This document shows, piece after piece, positions 52,905 to 61,293 of a DNA stretch of 64,000 nt (within the stretch, counting starts at the first letter, position 1; each line of letters starts with the position of its first letter). Origin of the DNA: Arsukibacterium indicum (lineage in GTDB: Bacteria > Pseudomonadota > Gammaproteobacteria > Enterobacterales > Alteromonadaceae); assembly GCF_019100565.1 (NCBI RefSeq), contig NZ_JAHRID010000007.1, positions 86,155-150,154 on the forward strand, in the 5' to 3' direction. A program made the translations under genes and the position numbers. The notes under the pieces are model-generated. The model had not been told where the DNA came from and did not search any database. It saw only the letters and a list, made by a program, of their open reading frames with translations.

Positions 52905-53375
52905 TTATTCTGCTGCCAGTAATTGTGCAGGCAACGGCCAGCTGGTCGTCAGCACCTCGCCCTGCCAGGTTTGCAGGGTCAGCCAGACTTTATCGGTGAC
53001 TGCCAGTTGCGGGGGGGCGATGGCATGCACATGCTGGCCATGGCGGCTGCCATGTAAAATTCCCTCTTCATGCTGTTGCAGTTCTGCCAATGGCAGCGGC
53101 GCAGGGCCGATATTCAGATAACCCTGGCGGATGCTGGCAATGTCGCCATGGTTAAACATCAGTAAAAAGTCTTTTACGTACTGGTCGTGGTGGGCGTATG
53201 GCGGTTTTAAATCTAGCGGCATCGGCGCAATTTCAAACTGCCCCAGCTGCTGGGCCGGCCAGGCCGGTGGAAATTCCGGGGTCAGTGATTCGTACAAAAA
53301 CCAGATTGGCAGCAGTAACACCAGACCATTTAACTTAAACTTATGTCGTTGCCAGAAAGTATTACTGCGCGCCAT
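52905..53375 (-). CDS. Unassigned membrane-anchored protein of the siderophore-receptor operon
   Basis: From the ATG at 53375 (156 residues) the product has a basic N terminus, one membrane helix (about 15-33, LNGLVLLLPIWFLYESL) and a periplasmic beta-rich domain with APMPLDLKPPYAHHDQYVKD, HGSRHGQHVHA and several tryptophans. An upstream in-frame ATG at 53414 lies deeper inside the PepSY gene; GGAG before 53375 favours the shorter form. It overlaps the PepSY gene end by 14 bases. No family is recognised. Histidine pairs in the exposed part (HH, HGSRHGQHVH) could bind iron or haem; that is inference. It is the third gene after the receptor and PepSY protein. Confidence 0.65.
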   Translation of the reverse strand: MARSNTFWQRHKFKLNGLVLLLPIWFLYESLTPEFPPAWPAQQLGQFEIAPMPLDLKPPYAHHDQYVKDFLLMFNHGDIASIRQGYLNIGPAPLPLAELQQHEEGILHGSRHGQHVHAIAPPQLAVTDKVWLTLQTWQGEVLTTSWPLPAQLLAAE

Positions 53376-54513
53376 CAGGAATCTCCTGCATATGTGCTGC
53401 CATGCGGCTTTCACGCACAGCTTTCACTGTGCGGTTGCCCCAGATCATAAAGCCGGTGATCGACATGCCCGATAATAATAAACCAAATAAAAACCAGATG
53501 GCTTTGGTCCAGATCCCGCCAAGGGTGCCGTAGTGTAATGGGTCGGCAATATGCATTACTGTTTGCAGCGCGGTCATCGTTGCTGGCGATTTTTCATGGG
53601 CAATCTCACCGGTCCAGGGGTTAATGCTCAGGTTGTAAGAGTACTGATCATAAAAAATATGGTCTCCGCCGCCCATCAGGGTATACATGCCGCGGTTATG
53701 CTCCGGCAACATTAAAAAGCTCGGTTGAAAATCGGGAAAACGTTGCTGTGCTATCTGCATTGCGTCAGCAAAACTGACCATGGGTGCTTGTGGAGTTGCT
53801 GGTAGTTGCTCAGAAGCTACCAGCGGGGCATGCGGCTCGATATCAATATCGGCATGCCACATGACCGCCTGCACTAAATACCACAGGCCGGTGGCACTCA
53901 TCACCATTAAAAACCAGAGTGACCAGACACCTGCTAAGCGGTGCAAATCAGCCAGCACGGTTTTTTTGCCCTGATTTAAACGAATTCTTGGCTGGGTAAA
54001 GCTGCGCCAGAAATTTTTGTAAATAATCAGGCCGGTGATTAAGGCGCCCAGCATCACGATCGCCATTGCCGATACCAGGTAATAACCCACGCTGTAGCCG
54101 CTTTGCCAGGGAAACAACAACCAGCCATGTAAACTGCGCATAAAGTTAATAAAGGTCATGCCTTCATTAATCTGCTGAATTTCGCCGCTGAACTGGTTTA
54201 CGTAGGCAATGGCAAACGGCTTGTCGTGGTCGGTAAACATAACGGCATTGACCAGATAGGGTTCAAACAGCATCACACTGCCAACATCGGCCGTCGGATA
54301 AGCCTGTTGCACGGTAGCAACCAACTCGGCTACCGGTTTGGCCGGCAGGTTATCCGGGTTGCTGGCGCGGGCCGCCGGATTGGTTAACCAGGTTAACTCA
54401 TGGCTGAACACCGCTATTGTGCCGGTTAAGCAGACAAAGCAGAAAATCAGCCAGATCGGCAGCGAAAACCAGCCATGTAATTGAAACCAGAAACGATTGC
54501 TGAGTTTTGCCAT
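53362..54513 (-). CDS. PepSY-domain iron-regulated membrane protein
   Basis: The 383-residue protein has four membrane helices of the PepSY_TM type: about 12-36 (WFSLPIWLIFCFVCLTGT), 145-170, 190-215 and 345-365. The first region contains HGWFSLP, and the middle HGWLLFPWQSG and LHRLAGVWSLW carry family histidines that may bind haem or support ferrisiderophore reduction. Two periplasmic PepSY repeats lie between (about 50-130 and 230-330). It follows the TonB receptor by one base, so both are on one Fur-type operon. The expected role is in handling or reduction of imported siderophore iron in the inner membrane. The next gene overlaps its 3' end. Confidence 0.88.
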   Translation of the reverse strand: MAKLSNRFWFQLHGWFSLPIWLIFCFVCLTGTIAVFSHELTWLTNPAARASNPDNLPAKPVAELVATVQQAYPTADVGSVMLFEPYLVNAVMFTDHDKPFAIAYVNQFSGEIQQINEGMTFINFMRSLHGWLLFPWQSGYSVGYYLVSAMAIVMLGALITGLIIYKNFWRSFTQPRIRLNQGKKTVLADLHRLAGVWSLWFLMVMSATGLWYLVQAVMWHADIDIEPHAPLVASEQLPATPQAPMVSFADAMQIAQQRFPDFQPSFLMLPEHNRGMYTLMGGGDHIFYDQYSYNLSINPWTGEIAHEKSPATMTALQTVMHIADPLHYGTLGGIWTKAIWFLFGLLLSGMSITGFMIWGNRTVKAVRESRMAAHMQEIPDGAQ

Positions 54514-54514
54514 G

Positions 54515-56650
54515 TTAGAACGACCAGGTTACGCCAAGGCTGAAGTTACGTGGTGCACCATAGTTATACTGTTGGGTTAAACCGTTGTAATAGGTTTCAT
54601 CAAACAGGTTTTGCACGTTCAGCTGTACCGAGAATTGCGGATTAATCTGATAACGCGCCATCAGGTTAGCCAGCACAAAGCTGTCCTGGGTTACCTGATA
54701 GGTTCGCTCGCTTAACAGCAGCGGCAGGGGATCACTGTACGACTCGCTCTCCCAGCTTAAACCGCCGCCAACCGTCAGCCCCGCCAGCGCGTTAGTAAAT
54801 TCATAGGTCGTAAACAGATTGAGCTTTTTGCGCGGATGGTTAACATTAATGTCTGCGCCATCACGGTCTTCAGCAGTAAACTGCGAATAGCCGGCGCTGA
54901 TATTCCAGCTTTGGTTAACCTGGCCTATCAGTTCAAGTTCAAAACCTTTACTTTCTGCACCGCGGGCAGCAAACGACGGGAAGAAGTTATTCGCCGGATC
55001 ATTGTAGTCATTGTCTGCCTGTGCCAGGTTATCCTGTTCAATCCGAAACACGGCAACAGCGGTTTGCAGTGCGCCGTCGAGGAAGCTGCTTTTGGCGCCG
55101 ATTTCCTGATTGCTGCCAACAACGGCATCCAGGAAGTTGCCGTTGCGATCATAGGCATTTTGCGGGGTAAAAATCTCGGTATGGCTGGCATACAAAATAT
55201 GGTTGCCGGCAACCTGCCAGGTTAAGCCAACATAGGGCACAAACTTATCATCGCCAAAATTCAGGGCAGCACCGTAGTTGATACCGGCACGTTGCCACTC
55301 GGTGTAACGGCCACCGGCAATCAGCTTAAGTTGCTTAGTGATAGCAAAGCGGGTTGCAGCATAAAAACCAGCCTGATCGGTATCCAGATTAACTGCCTGT
55401 TCCGGTGTAGTGGCCCAATCCGGCTCGGCTACACTGCCATCCCACTGATAAAAGTTACCGGTGCCAGGCCATACCAGCGCGGCATAGGTCTGCACTTCAG
55501 ATTGTTGCCGGCTGTCTAACGCACCGACAACAAATTCATGCTCACGGCCAAGCAAGTTGTAACTGCCCTGCAACTGAATATCGACGCTGGTTTGTTTACT
55601 GAAACCAGCGCTATTGTACGGCCAGGCCAGCAACCCGGTGCCGCTGTCTTTGTCAGCTGCGCCATAAATATAGAGCAGGCGGGTATCGGCGGTATTTTTA
55701 TTGTGGTTCAGGTTAACTTTCAGCTGCCAGCCGTTATTAAATTGCTGGATTAAACTGACAAAGTGGTTTTTGCTGGTCGAATCCCAGCGGGTCCAGTCGG
55801 CAGCGGTGGTAGTGGCTCTGTCCCAGTTAGTTGGGGTGTCGTCAGTAAACAGCGGGGGCAGTGCACCCCAGGTGGAAGCGGTGGGATCATTGTCCTGATA
55901 GCTGCTACCAAGGCTTAACGTCATGCTGTTGCTTAAATCGGCATCCAGCACCCCGTACAATACGGTTTTGTCGTCTTTTGCCAAATCACGAAAGCTGTCG
56001 CTAAGCTCTTTTTTAGCAACGATGCGGGCGCGTACATTACCATCGGCTGTCAGCGGTGTGCTGACATCGGTAGTCAGAAAACGCTTATTCCAACTGCCAA
56101 TACCGCCATTAACGCTACCCGTAAGCTCACGGGCATTGGCATGTTTGCGCACCAGGTTAATAGAGGCTGAGGGCTCACCAACGCCGGTCAGCAGACCGGT
56201 GGCGCCGCGCACCACTTCTATCCGCTCATAAATGGCGACATCGGTTATGGTTTCACCGGAGTCACCGGCCAGGCTCCAGGCCATAGGTACGCCGTCCAGC
56301 TGAAATTTATCGATGTCAAAACCACGGGCACTGAAAGTATTACGGGTGCTGTCAAAGGATTTTGATGTCAGCCCCGGCGTTTGCGTTACCGCATCGGCAA
56401 TTGAACTGATATCTAAATCTTTAATCCGCTGCGCTGTCATCACACTGACGGATTGCGGGGTTTCCAGCAGGGTTAACCCCAGGCCGGTGGCGGTATCAAT
56501 GGTTTCATTTACCGTGTACTGACCACGCACGGTAATAGTTTCAATGGTTTTTTCATTATTTTTTGCCACATCTGCCGCTAAGGCTGCTGCTGGCAGACAG
56601 GCCAGTTGTACGGCCAATGCCAGTTTTAATTTATTCATAGTTAACTGCAT
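54515..56650 (-). CDS. TonB-dependent siderophore receptor
   Basis: An outer-membrane ferric-siderophore transporter of 711 residues from the ATG at 56650, which has GGAGG five bases ahead (a GTG two codons earlier is also in frame). A signal peptide ends AALAA. The plug has TonB-box-like ETITVRGQYT, LLETPQSVSVMTAQRIKD, FSARGFDIDKFQLDGVPM and YERIEVVRGATGLLTGVGEP, the classic FhuA/FpvA-type sequence. The barrel ends NYGAPRNFSLGVTWSF, with the C-terminal Phe. A Fur box lies 31 bases upstream, and the next gene is a PepSY protein. Hydroxamate or catecholate specificity is not decided by sequence. Confidence 0.94.
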   Translation of the reverse strand: MQLTMNKLKLALAVQLACLPAAALAADVAKNNEKTIETITVRGQYTVNETIDTATGLGLTLLETPQSVSVMTAQRIKDLDISSIADAVTQTPGLTSKSFDSTRNTFSARGFDIDKFQLDGVPMAWSLAGDSGETITDVAIYERIEVVRGATGLLTGVGEPSASINLVRKHANARELTGSVNGGIGSWNKRFLTTDVSTPLTADGNVRARIVAKKELSDSFRDLAKDDKTVLYGVLDADLSNSMTLSLGSSYQDNDPTASTWGALPPLFTDDTPTNWDRATTTAADWTRWDSTSKNHFVSLIQQFNNGWQLKVNLNHNKNTADTRLLYIYGAADKDSGTGLLAWPYNSAGFSKQTSVDIQLQGSYNLLGREHEFVVGALDSRQQSEVQTYAALVWPGTGNFYQWDGSVAEPDWATTPEQAVNLDTDQAGFYAATRFAITKQLKLIAGGRYTEWQRAGINYGAALNFGDDKFVPYVGLTWQVAGNHILYASHTEIFTPQNAYDRNGNFLDAVVGSNQEIGAKSSFLDGALQTAVAVFRIEQDNLAQADNDYNDPANNFFPSFAARGAESKGFELELIGQVNQSWNISAGYSQFTAEDRDGADINVNHPRKKLNLFTTYEFTNALAGLTVGGGLSWESESYSDPLPLLLSERTYQVTQDSFVLANLMARYQINPQFSVQLNVQNLFDETYYNGLTQQYNYGAPRNFSLGVTWSF

Positions 56651-56680
56651 ACTCACCTCCGGAATTGGCGATGATCATAC

Positions 56681-56699
56681 AGAAATGATAACGATTATC
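56681..56699 (-). promoter_or_regulatory. Fur box of the siderophore-receptor operon
   Basis: AATGATAACGATTATC (56684-56699) matches the core of the Fur consensus AATGATAATCATTATC at 14 of 16 bases. It lies 31-49 bases before the receptor start. Iron-dependent repression is expected. Confidence 0.85.
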
Positions 56700-56733
56700 A
56701 ATACTATTAATATCTGTGGTATTAAATATTATT

Positions 56734-58164
56734 TCAGGAACAAGGCAGCAGCTGCGCTTTCAGCAGGCCGATTAATTGGATTAGCCGGGCTTCATCCGCA
56801 TCGGCAATTCCAATCACCAGGCCCCGCTGCGGCTCGTTTAAAAAACAGTAACGGCTGAAGGGCTGCACTTTAAAGCCATGCTGGTTCAGGTACTGACACA
56901 ATGCAACATCATCAGTCAGGCCCGGCAACAGCAGGGTCAGATGCAGCCCGGCATCCTGCGCCAGTAAAGTAGCTGCCGGAAAATGCTGTTGCAGCAATTG
57001 CATTGCCAGTTGCTTTTGCTGCTGATAGACGCGGCGCATTTTGCGCAGATGACGGTTAAAGTGCCCCTCACTGATAAAATCGGCCAGTACAGCCTGCGGC
57101 AGCAACGGTACATCGCCCTGCAGTGCCTGCAAAATGGCACTGGCGCGGCCGGCAAGTTCAGCGGGCACCACCAGATACCCCAGCCTAAGTGCCGGGAACA
57201 GGGTTTTACTGAAGGAGCCGGCAAACAGTACACCCTGGCCGTTAGCCAGCCCCTGTAAACTGGCGATCGGCCGGTGCCGGTACTGAAACTCGCTGTCATA
57301 GTCATCTTCCACCAGCCAGCAGTGCTCAGCGCGGGCCCAGCTCAGTAACGCCAGCCGCTGGCTTAGCGGCATAATTCCGCCACAAGGGTATTGATGAGAT
57401 GGGGTTAAAAACAATGCTTTGGTATTAGCATTGTCAGGTAGTTGAGTAGGATCCAGACCGGTCGCACCGGCTGCCGGCACAAAGCCAATATTCAGTTCTG
57501 CCAGTTGCAATGCCTGTTTCAGTCTGGGATAGCCCGGCGATTCCATCAAGACCGCTTGCTGACTGGCGGCAACCAGTTTGGCGGCGATAAATAATGCCTG
57601 CTGGGCGCCGGCCGTGATCAGTATCGTGTTCTCGTCACAGACCAGTTGCCGCGACTGGCGCAGATACTGTACCAGCGCTTGTCGCAGCAGCGGGTAACCT
57701 GATGGATCAGCCATACCACATAACACCGTGCGGTTAGCATGACGTTGCAGCAATTGCTGCCACAGCCTGAACGGGAAGTGCTGCACATTGGCTACGCCGG
57801 GTTGCAAATGGCCGCTGTAGCCTGGTGTTTTGGCGGTTAAGCCATAATCTTGCGCGGCTAAGCCAATGCTGGCTGCTACTGCAGTGGCGCTGGCGCTAAA
57901 GAAACCATCCGGCAATGCCTCGACAATCTGATAGCCCCGACCCTGTTGTGCTTCAATGTAACCCTCTGCGACCAGTTGCTGCAGAGCCTGTTGTACCGTA
58001 CTGCGGCTAAGCGCCAAATCGGCAGCCAGTTGCCGTTCTGACGGCAGCAAAGCGCCGGCTGGCCAGCGGCCACTCAGCAACAATTGGCGCATACTCAGAT
58101 ACAGCTGCTGATAAAGCCCGCCGCAACCAGTTAACTGTATTGCATCGGTATTCAGGCGTGGCAT
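56734..58164 (-). CDS. MocR/PdxR-family regulator (GntR HTH plus aminotransferase domain)
   Basis: The 476-residue protein joins an N-terminal GntR winged helix (about 10-75, LPSERQLAADLALSRSTVQQ) to an aminotransferase fold type I (about 110-470). PLP-site residues are visible: the Asp in LVEDDYDSEF, Lys in FAGSFSKTLFPALRLGY, and an SPGYPRLKQAL segment. The ATG at 58164 has GAGGG six bases ahead; an ATG two codons earlier abuts it. MocR proteins use bound PLP to sense amines or amino acids and regulate divergent genes. Here the divergent genes are a GNAT acetyltransferase and an FMN-binding PaiB-like protein. ACTGG-type repeats in between are likely operators. Confidence 0.92.
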   Translation of the reverse strand: MPRLNTDAIQLTGCGGLYQQLYLSMRQLLLSGRWPAGALLPSERQLAADLALSRSTVQQALQQLVAEGYIEAQQGRGYQIVEALPDGFFSASATAVAASIGLAAQDYGLTAKTPGYSGHLQPGVANVQHFPFRLWQQLLQRHANRTVLCGMADPSGYPLLRQALVQYLRQSRQLVCDENTILITAGAQQALFIAAKLVAASQQAVLMESPGYPRLKQALQLAELNIGFVPAAGATGLDPTQLPDNANTKALFLTPSHQYPCGGIMPLSQRLALLSWARAEHCWLVEDDYDSEFQYRHRPIASLQGLANGQGVLFAGSFSKTLFPALRLGYLVVPAELAGRASAILQALQGDVPLLPQAVLADFISEGHFNRHLRKMRRVYQQQKQLAMQLLQQHFPAATLLAQDAGLHLTLLLPGLTDDVALCQYLNQHGFKVQPFSRYCFLNEPQRGLVIGIADADEARLIQLIGLLKAQLLPCS

Positions 58165-58178
58165 AAACATCCCTCTTT

Positions 58179-58233
58179 GGTCAACTGGACTGCTCTATTT
58201 GTCAAAACTGGTTATTTATAGCAAGCCAGTTTA
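58179..58233. promoter_or_regulatory. Candidate MocR operator repeats
   Basis: GGTCAACTGG (58179-58188) and GTCAAAACTGG (58201-58211) are direct repeats with ACTGG 23 bases apart, followed by an inverted TAAACTGG (CCAGTTTA on +, 58226-58233). They fill the gap between the MocR gene and the divergent GNAT gene. MocR proteins typically bind direct repeats of this kind. Confidence 0.6.
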
Positions 58234-58285
58234 ACGGTGCAATAGCGCCGGAGACAATAGCAATAAGCACAACAGGAGAAATGCA

Positions 58286-58684
58286 ATGTCAGTAGCTTTT
58301 TCGGTGGTCACTGAAGTTCAGCTGGACGAGGCGATTGCCTTGTATGTTGCATCAGGCATTAACCGGCCGACTCATCAACCTGAGCGGATGCAGGGTATGT
58401 TGAAGCACGCTAATTTAATTATTACGGCGCGCCAGGATAACCAACTGGTAGGGCTGGCCCGCTGCTTAACCGATTATAACTTTGTGGTGTATATCGCCGA
58501 TTTGCTGGTGGATAAAGCCTGTCAGCAACAGGGCATCGGCGCCAGGCTGCTGGCTGAGGTACAGCGGGTTACCGGGCCACAGGTTCAGCAATTACTGCTT
58601 AGCGCGCCATCGGCGATGGAATATTACCCGAAGGTCGGTTTCAGCCCACTGAATAATGCCTTTGCGATAGCCCGCAAGGAGTAA
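58286..58684 (+). CDS. GNAT family N-acetyltransferase (PaiA-like role)
   Basis: The 132-residue protein has the GNAT fold: N-terminal strand, the acetyl-CoA-binding stretch VYIADLLVDKACQQQGIGAR with its Q-x-x-G-x-G/A pattern, and a C-terminal YPKVGFSPL typical of the family. It is small and has no other domain. The next gene, three bases downstream, encodes a PaiB-like protein, so the pair resembles the PaiA/PaiB polyamine-acetylation unit. The acceptor is unknown. AACAGGAG is the ribosome site. A MocR regulator is divergent, and its control of this operon is inferred. Confidence 0.85.
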   Translation: MSVAFSVVTEVQLDEAIALYVASGINRPTHQPERMQGMLKHANLIITARQDNQLVGLARCLTDYNFVVYIADLLVDKACQQQGIGARLLAEVQRVTGPQVQQLLLSAPSAMEYYPKVGFSPLNNAFAIARKE

Positions 58685-58687
58685 GCG

Positions 58688-59302
58688 ATGCTGTATTGCC
58701 CGCCGCAAATGGTCTTTGCCGATAAAAATGCGCTGCATGATTTTATTGAACAACACAGTTTTGGCACTCTTATAAGTACGCCTTTTTTCTGCAGCCATTT
58801 GCCCTGGCTACTTCAGCGGGATGAAGGTGAGCATGGCGTGCTTTATGGCCATATTGCCCGGCAAAACCCGCACTGGCGACAGTTAGAGAAGCAACAGGTG
58901 CTGATAACATTTACCGGCCCGCAAGCTTATATTTCGCCGCGCTGGTATTACAGCGAACTAGCGGTGCCCACCTGGAACTATGCCGTTGCCCAGGTCCAGG
59001 GCCAGGCCGAATTACTGGCTGAAGCGGCAACTATCGCGAACCTCGCACAGCAGGTGGCTAAGTACGAGCCCGATGTGGCCGCTGCGATGGTTAAAATGCC
59101 GAACGTTTATCAGCAAAAACTGGCTGCAGGCATTGTCGGGGTAAAAGTCAACATTACCGAATTTAGTGGCAAGCTTAAGCTGGGCCAGCACAGAAGTGTT
59201 GCTGATCAACAGGGAGTATTTGCCGCGTTAAGTGCAAACCCGGAGCCTGAAGCGCAAGCGCTGGCTGCACTGATGCAGCAGTTGCAGTTGGGAGCGGGTT
59301 AG
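58688..59302 (+). CDS. FMN-binding PaiB-type protein
   Basis: The 204-residue product fits the FMN-binding negative transcriptional regulator family (PaiB): MLYCPPQMVFADKNALHDFI at the start, then HLPWLLQRDEGEHGVLYGHI, FTGPQAYISPRWY and VPTWNYAVAQVQGQ, all typical of its split-barrel FMN fold. Known family members were reported as repressors, though most are probably flavin proteins. It is directly after the GNAT gene and therefore likely its functional partner. No separate DNA-binding domain is visible. Confidence in family is high, in function low. Confidence 0.9.
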   Translation: MLYCPPQMVFADKNALHDFIEQHSFGTLISTPFFCSHLPWLLQRDEGEHGVLYGHIARQNPHWRQLEKQQVLITFTGPQAYISPRWYYSELAVPTWNYAVAQVQGQAELLAEAATIANLAQQVAKYEPDVAAAMVKMPNVYQQKLAAGIVGVKVNITEFSGKLKLGQHRSVADQQGVFAALSANPEPEAQALAALMQQLQLGAG

Positions 59303-59326
59303 GATATTGGGCAGGTTATGGGCATA

Positions 59327-59362
59327 TTTTCCTTAGTTTAGCAGTGGTTTTCCTTAGTTGGT
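59327..59362 (+). promoter_or_regulatory. LytTR-type direct repeats upstream of the secreted-protein gene
   Basis: TTTTCCTTAGTT is repeated exactly at 59327-59338 and 59348-59359, 21 bases apart. Inside, TTAGTTTAG (59333-59341) and TTAGTTGGT (59354-59362) each match 8 of 9 positions of the LytTR consensus (T/A)(A/C)(C/A)GTTN(A/G)(T/G), with the usual 12-base spacer. They lie just upstream of a promoter. Confidence 0.78.
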
Positions 59363-59372
59363 CAGACAGCTT

Positions 59373-59400
59373 TTGCGTTACTTTCGCTTAACTTTAATAC
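59373..59400 (+). promoter_or_regulatory. Promoter next to the LytTR site
   Basis: TTGCGT (59373-59378), 16-base spacer, TAATAC (59395-59400). It lies 10 bases after the LytTR repeats and 33 bases before the start codon at 59434. Confidence 0.65.
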
Positions 59401-59433
59401 TGGTTGCATCTTAAACAAAAAAGAGATGTAACT

Positions 59434-60180
59434 ATGAAAATTCAAAATGAAATCAGAGTATTACGCGGTGCCGTTGTGGCGTGTCTGGCGTTGTCTGCTG
59501 TTATCTTAACCACAGGAATGAAAGCCGAAAACCACGGGCATTTTGAAACCTTATCGGTTGAGCGGCTAAATATAATTGAAGCCGATGGTACCGTAAAAAT
59601 GTTGCTGACCAATACCGCGCGTTTTCCTGTTACTGAAGAGGTTAATGGCAAGGTGTTGAATGAAGACAGGAAAAAGCGCAGTGGCATGTTGTTTTTTAAT
59701 GAAGAAGGTACCGAAGCTGGTGGCTTTATTTACGATGGCAGTAAAAATGAGCAGGGCCATAGTGCGGGTATGTCACTGACATTTGACAAATATAACGGTG
59801 ATCAGGTGATGCAGCTGTTAACGGTGGATGAAAAGCGCGGAGACAGGCGCATAGTTAGATCAGGTTTAACATTTAACGACCGCCCGGAGTTTGAAACACA
59901 AGACCGCACCCGTGAAATTATGCGCGAGCTGGCAACAATAAGTAACCGTGCAGAGCGACAGGCAAAAATCGCTGAATATGAGCAACAGGGTTTAATTGGT
60001 GGTGCACCACGTATTTTGCTTGGCAAAACAGCGTCACAAAACAATGGCCTGTTCTTGTTTGCTAAAGATGGCTCGCCGCGCGCTATGTTTTATGTAGACG
60101 AGAACGATGAAGTGCAGTTACAGTTTATCAATAGTAAAGGTGAGGTTACCCATACCTGGTCTGGCAACGACGCTAAGTAA
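59434..60180 (+). CDS. Exported protein of unknown function upstream of a LytS/LytTR pair
   Basis: The 248-residue product has an N-terminal hydrophobic segment (about 10-29, signal or anchor, ending GMKAE). The body is strand-rich with LSVERLNIIEADGTVKMLLT and repeats this theme later (RILLGKTASQNNGLFLFAKDG, AMFYVDENDEVQLQF). A charged middle part follows (about 120-185). No family is recognised. The ATG at 59434 has AAGAGATG ahead; a TTG at 59404 is in frame but unlikely. The gene is preceded by a LytTR-type site and a promoter and followed within about 75 bases by the sensor kinase gene. It is probably the regulated output of that system, or a part of its sensing. Confidence 0.72.
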   Translation: MKIQNEIRVLRGAVVACLALSAVILTTGMKAENHGHFETLSVERLNIIEADGTVKMLLTNTARFPVTEEVNGKVLNEDRKKRSGMLFFNEEGTEAGGFIYDGSKNEQGHSAGMSLTFDKYNGDQVMQLLTVDEKRGDRRIVRSGLTFNDRPEFETQDRTREIMRELATISNRAERQAKIAEYEQQGLIGGAPRILLGKTASQNNGLFLFAKDGSPRAMFYVDENDEVQLQFINSKGEVTHTWSGNDAK

Positions 60181-60255
60181 CAACCCTTGGGTCAATCAAC
60201 ACTAACAGCAAGGCGCTATTGGCGCCTTGTCGCTTTTAAGGATAATGCAAACCCT

Positions 60256-61293
60256 ATGCTGCAACGATATTTCAATTATCTGCAGGTCGACCGCACGTTT
60301 TTACTGCTGGTGTTTATATTCAGCTACTTTCTGGTGATCAGTAACCGGGTACGCGCCGGTATGTTGTCCTGGTATACCTTTACCCCGGAAGGCCCGCTGG
60401 CCAATTTTCTGGCCGCGCTGGTTATTTTCAGTTTGGTACGGTTCTGGCTAAACCGCTTGCAAACTAAACCACAGTCCTCTGCTGGCTGGCCACAATACCT
60501 GAGTATTGCTGCTATTACGCTGCTGTGTTACCTGTTGTTTACCAATGGTGTTGGCCTGCTGATAGCCAGCCTGTTTGGTAATGTGGCCCGTAACTTTAAT
60601 ACTGAGACTTTGTTACACAGTAATGTAAACCATCTGGTAGATAGTGTGCTGTATGCCGGAATTTATCTGGCTTACTATCATTATCAGCAGGCACAGCGGT
60701 ACCGCCAGCAAGTAGCCGATTACAACGAGCAGCTGGCCCAGTTAAAAATTCAGCAGTTAAAAGCCCAGCTCAATCCGCATTTTGTATTTAATTCGTTAAA
60801 CACCTTAGATGAGCTGATAGCAGTTGATGGCAGACAAGCCAGTGACTATTTAAATGCTTTTGCGCAGCTTTATCGTTTGTCGTTGCAACATGCAGAGCTG
60901 CAACTGGTGCCATTGTCGCAGGAACTGGAGTTTGCCCGGCAATATTTCAGGTTAATGCAGCAACGGCTGGGTGAAGGTTACCAGCTAACGATAACTAATG
61001 AGCCTTTGGCACCGGGCTATTTGTTGCCACCTTTTAGTTTGCAACTGTTGTTAGAAAACGCATTACTACACAATAGCGGTTCGCTGGAGGTTAGTATTAC
61101 GTTGCAACATGACTATTTGCAGGTGAGTAACCCGCTGCAGCCAAAACCGCACAAAGCCTTGGGTAATGGCGTTGGTTTAGCCAATCTGAGCAAACAATGG
61201 TTGTTTCTTACCGGTAAAAATATCGATATAAACCAGGATGGACAGCAATTTACGGTCCGTCTGCCGCTGATCAGGGAGCAATCGCATGTTTAA
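60256..61293 (+). CDS. LytS/YehU-type sensor histidine kinase
   Basis: The 345-residue kinase has four predicted membrane helices (about 12-32, 48-70, 85-110 and 120-145) followed by a short coiled coil and the His_kinase motif QLKAQLNPHFVFNSLNTLDE with the phosphorylated His. The ATPase part has LQLLLENALLHNSGS and GNGVGLANL. The ATG at 60256 is chosen; the longer frame back to 60187 starts with TTG. It overlaps the LytTR regulator gene by eight bases. As a histidine kinase of the LytS class it should phosphorylate that regulator, which would bind the direct repeats before the upstream gene. Confidence 0.9.
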   Translation: MLQRYFNYLQVDRTFLLLVFIFSYFLVISNRVRAGMLSWYTFTPEGPLANFLAALVIFSLVRFWLNRLQTKPQSSAGWPQYLSIAAITLLCYLLFTNGVGLLIASLFGNVARNFNTETLLHSNVNHLVDSVLYAGIYLAYYHYQQAQRYRQQVADYNEQLAQLKIQQLKAQLNPHFVFNSLNTLDELIAVDGRQASDYLNAFAQLYRLSLQHAELQLVPLSQELEFARQYFRLMQQRLGEGYQLTITNEPLAPGYLLPPFSLQLLLENALLHNSGSLEVSITLQHDYLQVSNPLQPKPHKALGNGVGLANLSKQWLFLTGKNIDINQDGQQFTVRLPLIREQSHV

